NCBI RefSeq assembly: GCF_026151205.1
Contig: NC_087078.1
Location: 498,001 to 558,000 of the forward strand
Origin: Bolinopsis microptera
Taxonomy: Eukaryota > Ctenophora > Tentaculata > Lobata > Bolinopsidae
DNA: 60,000 nucleotides
Direction: 5' to 3'
Shown here: positions 53,956 to 60,000 of the stretch, one piece after another
Layout: each line of letters opens with the position of its first letter
How positions within the stretch are numbered: position 1 is the first letter of the stretch
Translations under genes and position numbers: made by a program
Notes under the pieces: model-generated
The model's database searches: none
Told to the model about the DNA's origin: nothing
The model's input: only the letters and a program-made list of their open reading frames with translations

Positions 53956-56020
53956 GTATGGTGGCCGTATCAAGGATGTATAGTGGTTGTACCGTGGCTG
54001 TATAGAGGCTGTTTAATAGAGACCGTATGGTGGCCGTATCAAGGACGTATAGTGGCTGTATCGTGGCTGTATAAAGGTAATTTAATAGAGACCGTATGCT
54101 GGCCGTATTAAGGACGTATAGTGGCTGTATAGAGGCTGTATAGAGGTAATTTAATAGAGACCGTATGGTGGCCGTATCAAGGACGTATAGTGGCTGTATA
54201 GAGGCTGTATAGAGGTTATTTAATAGAGACCGTATGCTGGCCGTATTAAGGACGTATAGTGGCTGTGTCGTGGCTGTATAGAGGTAATTTAATAGAGACC
54301 GTATGCTGGCCGTATTAAGGACGTATAGTGGCTGTATAGAGGCTGTATAGAGGTAATTTAATAGAGACCGTATGGTGGCCGTATCAAGGATGTATAGTGG
54401 TTGTACCGTGGCTGTATAGAGGCTGTTTAATAGAGACCGTATGGTGGCCGTATCAAGGACGTATAGTGGCTGTATCGTGGCTGTATAAAGGTAATTTAAT
54501 AGAGACCGTATGCTGGCCGTATTAAGGACGTATAGTGGCTGTATAGAGGCTGTATAGAGGTAATTTAATAGAGACCGTATGGTGGCCGTATCAAGGACGT
54601 ATAGTGGCTGTATCCTGGCTGTATAGAGGTAATTTAATAGAGACCGTATGCTGGCCGTATCAAGGACGTATAGTGGCTGTATCGTGGCTGTATAGAGGTA
54701 ATTTAATAGAGACCGTATGGTGGCCGTATCAAGGACGTATAGTGGTTGTACCGTGGCTGTATAGAGGCCGTTTAATAGAGACCGTATGGTGGCTGTATCA
54801 AGGCCGTATAGTGGCTGTATCGTGGCTGTATAAAGGTAATTCAATAGAGACCGTATGGTGGCCGTATCAAGGACGTATAGTGGCTGTATAGAGGCTGTAT
54901 AGAGGCTGTATAGAGGCTGTTTAATAGAGACCGTATGGTGGCCGTATCAAGGACGTATAGTGGCTGTATAGAGGCTGTATAGAGGCTGTTTAATAGAGAC
55001 CGTATGGTGGCTGTATCAAGGCCGTATAGTGGCTGTATCGTGGCTGTATAAAGGTAATTCAATAGAGACCGTATGGTGGCCGTATCAAGGACGTATAGTG
55101 GCTGTATAGAGGCTGTTTAATAGAGACCGTATGGTGGCCGTATCAAGGACGTATAGTGGCTGTATAGAGGTCATTTAATAGAGACCGTATGGTGGCCGTA
55201 TCAAGGACGTATAGTGGCTGTATAGAGGCTGTATAGAGGCTGTATAGAGGCTGTTTAATAGAGACCGTATGATGGCCGTATCAAGGACGTATAGTGGCTG
55301 TATAGAGGCTGTATAGAGGCTGTTTAATAGAAACCGTATGGTGGCCGTATTAAGGACGTATAGTGGCTGTATCGTGGCTGTATAGAGGTAATTTAATAGA
55401 GACCGTATGGTGGCCGTATCAAGGACGTATAGTGGCTGTATAGAGGCTGTATAGAGGCTGTATAGAGGCTGTTTAATAGAGACCGTATGATGGCCGTATC
55501 AAGGACGTATAGTGGCTGTATAGAGGCTGTATAGAGGCTGTATAGAGGCTGTTTAATAGAGACCGTATGGTGGCCGTATCAAGGACGTATAGTGGCTGTA
55601 TAGAGGCTGTATAGAGGCTGTTTAATAGAGACCGTATGGTGGCTGTATCAAGGCCGTATAGTGGCTGTATCGTGGCTGTATAAAGGTAATTCAATAGAGA
55701 CCGTATGGTGGCCGTATCAAGGACGTATAGTGGCTGTATCGTGGCTGTATAGAGGTAATTTAATAGAGAGCGTATGGTGGCCGTATCAAGGCTGTATAGT
55801 GGCTGTATTGTGGCTGTATCGTGGCTGTATAGAGGCCGTATCGTGGCTGTATCGTAACTGTATAGAGGCTGTTTAATAGAGACCGTATCGTGGCCGTATC
55901 GTGGCTGTATAGAGGCCGTATCGTGGCTGTATCGTAACTGTTTAGAGGCTGTTTAATAGAGACCGTATGGTGGCCGTATCAAGGTCGTATTGTGGCTGCA
56001 TTATGGCTGTATAGAGTCCA
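53956..56020 (+). repeat. 69-bp satellite, right block with conserved terminus
   Basis: About 28 units becoming more degenerate toward the right edge. Ends in tatagagtccaaacctaatc and ccccatttccca, the same boundary motif as array 1 (888-925) and, inverted, array 2 (5160). Confidence 0.95.
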
Positions 56021-56040
56021 AACCTAATCTCCCCATTTCC

Positions 56041-56980
56041 CAGCAATACTCTTTGATAACGTTACAGCTAATTTTATATTATCATAAATTACAGCTGCCA
56101 TGATTAATTGAAGTAAAGTATAAGAAAAATAACATGGAGTATTTCAGGATTCAAAGAGAGGATCAAATCAACTCACTAACTCAATTAATTACGAATTTTA
56201 ACAGTCTCTCGACACCAGGTACCAAATTAAAATATTTGTTTATGTAATTTGTATGATTGTTAAGGTGGACACTGGGCAATAGAAATATTGTGGAGCCAAT
56301 GATAAATATGATTAATATAGTTTATCCGGACTAAGAAATTTCAGATCAGAAAGCGCTTCTAGGTAATTCTTGATATAAAAATGAAATACCTACATGAAAG
56401 TGCCAACATTTTTGGGGGAAAAAATATTACAAACAACTTAATAGCAATTGCAGGAGCATCATACATGATACAGATTATATACATTTTTGGAATACACTGC
56501 TTGATAATTAAATAATAGGAGAAAAAAACCTCCTCCTAATTTCAACAAAGTAACTAAACTTTAGGCAGTACTTATTATTTAAAGACTGCTCAGAGTATAT
56601 AGTTACATAAACTATTCGAGCAATTTAACTAATGCTTTATAGGACAATATGAAATTCTGTCACTGTAACAAACTTCGGACCCACCATTTTCAAAAGCACT
56701 AAAAAATAATTATAACTCGTGCAAGTCCGAAATGGGCCGTGTGCTGCTTCTAGGAAGTACATATGACAATGCATATCAGCACACTGTTGGCTTTCTTAGA
56801 GACCTGATGAGTACCAAGCGGAAATCATGATTGCCTGGTAAGCAAGTTCACACTCATTCCGAATGGCGGTAGACTATTACAGCTACACTGCAGCTTACAC
56901 TGAAGTGGGAATCGCGTCACTGATATCCTCCGAGCATAATTACCAGGATAAATCCTGTACCAATCACAGCTTGGTGACCT
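56041..56980. other. Non-coding region
   Basis: AT-rich sequence upstream of the NERD-helicase gene; nothing recognised apart from the tRNA-like element at its right edge. Confidence 0.4.
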
Positions 56981-56988
56981 GGCCTGCC

Positions 56989-57058
56989 TGCCTCAGACGG
57001 GGTTTGAACCCCGGTCTTCCGCTTGGGAGGCGAGTGAAATACCACTACACCACCCGGC
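56989..57058 (-). repeat. tRNA-Gly-like sequence (SINE head or tRNA pseudogene)
   Basis: The minus strand shows an A-box-like tagtggtat, an anticodon-arm segment cgcctcccaagcg with a CCC anticodon, and a B-box-like ggttcaaaccc. The acceptor stem and the lower T stem are mismatched, so a functional tRNA is unlikely. Confidence 0.6.
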
Positions 57059-57217
57059 ACTAAAAACGACCAATTTAAATAATTTGTTAGTTGAAATTTT
57101 ATAATGATGTTATACTGTTGAGAGCTGTAAGATAAGAACATATTATATCAATCCTGGAATCCGCATCACTCCCTCATTATATACTCTTTTCATTTCAGAT
57201 ATATCAACTGATCAGCA

Positions 57218-59363
57218 ATGGATAAATATTTGGAAAATGGCAAACAAATATTCGAAGAATATTGCGCAACGGCAGAAAACCAGCCTACAAAGCTGCCCAC
57301 GATGCTTCCAAGAGCGCCAGAGCAGACCTACGTAGACAAATATCCAGAAGAAGGTCAACCTGGTCCCAGCTTTAGAGATGACGAACGACAGCAGGCAAAC
57401 TACGAGACTGAAGTTAAGGTGTATAGGGCTTTGGAAAAGGTAGATGGAAACTTTATTGTTCTCCACAGCTTCAAATACACGCATCATCAATTTCGTACGT
57501 GTGTAGGTAAAAGTCATATCCGAAAAGAATGTTCTAAATGTAAAAATGCAGGAGATCAGGACGGGGAATGTGACTTTCTTATCATTTGTGCGGACAGTTT
57601 CATTGTTATCGAGGTAAAGAACATGGACAATATTTATGGAGAGTGTACGACTGATAAGTTGAAGGAAATGATTGGTACGTACAAGAAGTCAATTGAACAG
57701 AGAAACAAGGTAGTGAAATTGATCAGATGTATTGACCAGGACGCAAATATTCTTCAGTTCACAGCGTACCCTAATTTTAGTAATCGGTTTAAAAGTCAGT
57801 TTCAATTAAGTGATGATGAACTGTCGACTATTATATTTGAAGAAGATGTATCTACTTTTAATGCTTGGTGGGCAGAAAATGTAACTCAGGCCATATCATC
57901 TATTAGAAGAGCTTCTGAAGAAACAGTATCGAGTAGAGAAATACCAATATCTGGATACAATCAAGATTCTCATGAGAAAGCAAGGAACATTTTACTAGCC
58001 ATATGGGCCACAGAAAGAGACACGTGTCATAAATCCAAGTGTAGTTTAGGACAATGTATTGTGGATGTCAACAAACAACTTAAGGAGGGTCGCATCACTT
58101 TCGAGCCTAAAAAAGGTAAAAAACGTTCTCGAAATCCAGGGGTTGTAACAGCTCCTGATGTCATAAGCAGATATGTTGGGGTTCTAAATTTAACCACACA
58201 ACAAAATGATGTGTTTAATTCAAATGAGAATCTGTTGTGGATCAACGGACCCGCGGGGGCGGGAAAGACTGTCATATTGTGTGGCAAGATAATACAACTA
58301 ATACAATCTGATAATAACAATAAAGTAGTTGTATTTAAGTTTACTGGAGAAGGGAACAATTCGCAGCATTATCAAGATGCATTAAAGAAAGCTAGGATAG
58401 AATATAAACTGATAAGCACTAGTGATAATGAACACACTCCCGCACAACTAGCTGATCTGATTACAGAGAGTTTGTGTAGTGTTATTCTTGTGGAGATAAC
58501 AGGTAGGCCAGAAAGCCACATATTTAACAGATAGACTCAGTGTACTGAGTGGTTATCATTTGTTTGTTGATGATATACAGACAGTAATGCATTATACTAT
58601 CACAGCTAAAATGTGGAGTGCACTGATTAACAAGTTAAAAGATTTATCAGCAGATAAGAATGTGTGGATAGCATGTGATTATGTTCAGGCTTGGGAGTTA
58701 TTTAGCACAGATGCCATTTCAATCGTAGCTAATGTTTTTACTGATATATTAGCACCTCATCAGAGTACTACTTTATCTATGAACTTGAGAAATACGTCTG
58801 ATTTATCGAATATTTTATCTGTAATTAGAGATCAATTCGTTAAATTATGTTCTCTTGAATCAGATATTTCAGATTTAGTTTTACCTACACAATTACCAGG
58901 ACACTTTATACACGGTACATTACCTGTAATACATGTGTTTAATGATTACAATGTTACTAGTATTATGCGTGTATTTAATAATGAATTAAATAGATTGTGT
59001 ACTGCTATGCATGAATTAAATTATTCTGATATAGGTATAGTTACTTATTATATCACTAGTAGTGTATTGTCACTAGTTAAGGACAGTGTTAATATGAGAT
59101 GTGTTAACACTGATAGTAAGATTGCAGTGTGTAACAGTTGGGCTAGTTATTCTGCTCAGTGGCCAGCTGTAATAGTACTGCACAGAGTGTTGGGGTACAG
59201 TGAGGAGGCTGACCTGACTCACCTTTACTTAATGTTATCCAGAGCACGTGTTTACTGCTCTGTTTTTATATTCCCATATGAGGGTAGAACATTAGACGAT
59301 ACACCTCACATGTTACGTTTGTTAGATAAACTGAGTATCTTTGCTCGTATCATATGGCATTAG
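57218..59363 (+). CDS. NERD-domain nuclease fused to SF1 helicase-like ATPase
   Basis: Two frames, 57218-58502 and 58531-59363, join in phase if 58503-58530 (gt...ag, 28 nt) is removed, giving 705 residues. Residues about 65-190 look like a NERD/PD-(D/E)xK nuclease fold: a Glu in ETEVKVYRAL, then CDFLIIC and IVIEVKN, supplying the D...ExK pattern, plus a Cys pair CSKC. From about residue 320: a Q-motif-like LTTQQNDVF, Walker A INGPAGAGKT, then after the junction Walker B LFVDDIQ, LSMNLRNTSD (motif IV-like), and LYLMLSRAR (motif VI, arginine finger). That order is the UvrD/DUF2075 type. A nuclease-helicase of this sort would cut and remodel nucleic acid; its biological role is unknown. A tttcag acceptor at 57186-57199 suggests an upstream 5' UTR exon. 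If the 28 nt are not spliced, the gene is broken at 58534. Confidence 0.75.
58503..58530 (+). other. Candidate 28-nt intron
   Basis: Begins gtaggcc and ends tttaacag. Removing it joins VILVEIT to DRLSVLSGYHLFVDDIQ without a stop. Length 28 is not a multiple of 3, so retention shifts frame. The shortest transporter intron here is 113 nt, so this would be an extreme outlier. Confidence 0.45.
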
Positions 59364-59470
59364 ATCTTATATTACTGTGTAATAACGTTGGTGGGTGACT
59401 AGTTCTATTTTTCTGAAACATGTATACACAAGCCTTTAATGCTTGAACTAATTGACGATTTTTGAAATTT

Positions 59471-59549
59471 TGACCCAGCCGGGATTCGAACTCGCTACCT
59501 CCGGGTTAAAGGGCCAAGGCTATCAATTAACCAATAACGCCACTGAGGC
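59471..59549 (-). repeat. tRNA-like sequence (SINE head or tRNA pseudogene)
   Basis: The minus strand begins gcctcagtggcg, has A-box-like tggttaattgatag and B-box-like gagttcgaatcc, and ends ggctgggtca. Six of seven acceptor pairs form, but the T stem has two mismatches and the anticodon loop is irregular. Probably tRNA-derived repeat. Confidence 0.5.
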
Positions 59550-59559
59550 GACATTTGTA

Positions 59560-60000
59560 CAAATATATTAGGCTAGCAATTATGACTTGCAGATAATTTC
59601 ACCCACTAACTTAAGTATTATCATCATCTAATTGTGTATCCTTTCGTATCCTTTTTGAGTTATTGCTAGATATTACAGTGTTTTGTATCAAAATGTTTAC
59701 TTTTATACAATGATATGAATTGGCCAGAATGAACATAGAATAAACAAAGTGATTAAATTCGTCATTCGTGGTTTGGAAACAACAAAAAATTACCCCAAAT
59801 AATGAAGAATGTAAAAATATTAAAAACAGGACTAGTCTGCCTAACCTATTGGCTATTAGTATTTAAATTTACTCATAATAGCAGAAATAGTATTAGTATG
59901 GAGTCTTTTTTTGACTAAGTAATTAACTTACAGAACATAAAACTAGATTTTGAGAATAACAAAACATTTGTCCGAAGAACGTAGCCATCCTCGAAAACCG
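59560..60000. other. AT-rich right edge, no gene seen
   Basis: No coding frame or repeat structure recognised. Confidence 0.5.

Noticed and set aside
56989-57058. Functional tRNA-Gly gene
   Set aside because: Acceptor and T stems are mispaired despite recognisable A and B boxes.

Overview
The window is eukaryotic, from an invertebrate animal I cannot name. It has GT-AG introns, a 16-exon transporter gene, rhodopsin-type receptors with uninterrupted reading frames, LTR and non-LTR retroelement fragments, a pogo-type transposase remnant, tRNA-derived repeats and very abundant satellite DNA. Nothing looks prokaryotic. Probably more than half of the 60 kb is tandem or inverted repeat.

Layout. 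1-7.2 kb: microsatellites, a 548-bp tandem repeat split by a small transposon with a visible target duplication, and an 11-bp satellite holding a reverse transcriptase fragment. 7.77-11.34 kb: a 3.6-kb foldback element. 11.4-36.4 kb: one plus-strand SLC6-type (sodium:neurotransmitter symporter family) gene. I rebuilt it exon by exon; every junction is GT-AG and all 16 exons join in phase to 933 codons. Its introns hold a pogo transposase remnant (intron 2), two antisense 7-TM receptor genes, one intact and one broken (intron 8), a non-LTR ORF1-like remnant (intron 12) and many minisatellites, one about 4.8 kb long. 36.4-44.3 kb: simple repeats, a 72-bp repeat array, a 1.4-kb palindrome and a 295-bp repeat. 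44.3-56.0 kb: a 69-bp satellite related to the 11-bp one. It is interrupted by a 622-bp island, a gag-protease fragment of an LTR retrotransposon with a textbook -1 frameshift signal, and a 623-bp insertion with terminal inverted repeats and a target duplication. 57.2-59.4 kb: a two-part gene encoding a NERD-like nuclease domain followed by a superfamily 1 helicase-like ATPase, flanked by two degenerate tRNA-like sequences.

Main points. (1) Several minisatellites in the transporter gene are tandem copies of an exon edge with its splice site, so the gene carries dozens of decoy acceptors or donors. (2) The transporter has a 288-residue Ser/Pro-rich N-terminal extension and about two extra hydrophobic segments before the penultimate TM helix. 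(3) Palindromes matching the RFX X-box lie just upstream of its start codon and recur through its introns, including an array of about 17 joined to CACGTG E-boxes. (4) The NERD-helicase gene needs either a 28-nt intron or a frameshift to be read through.
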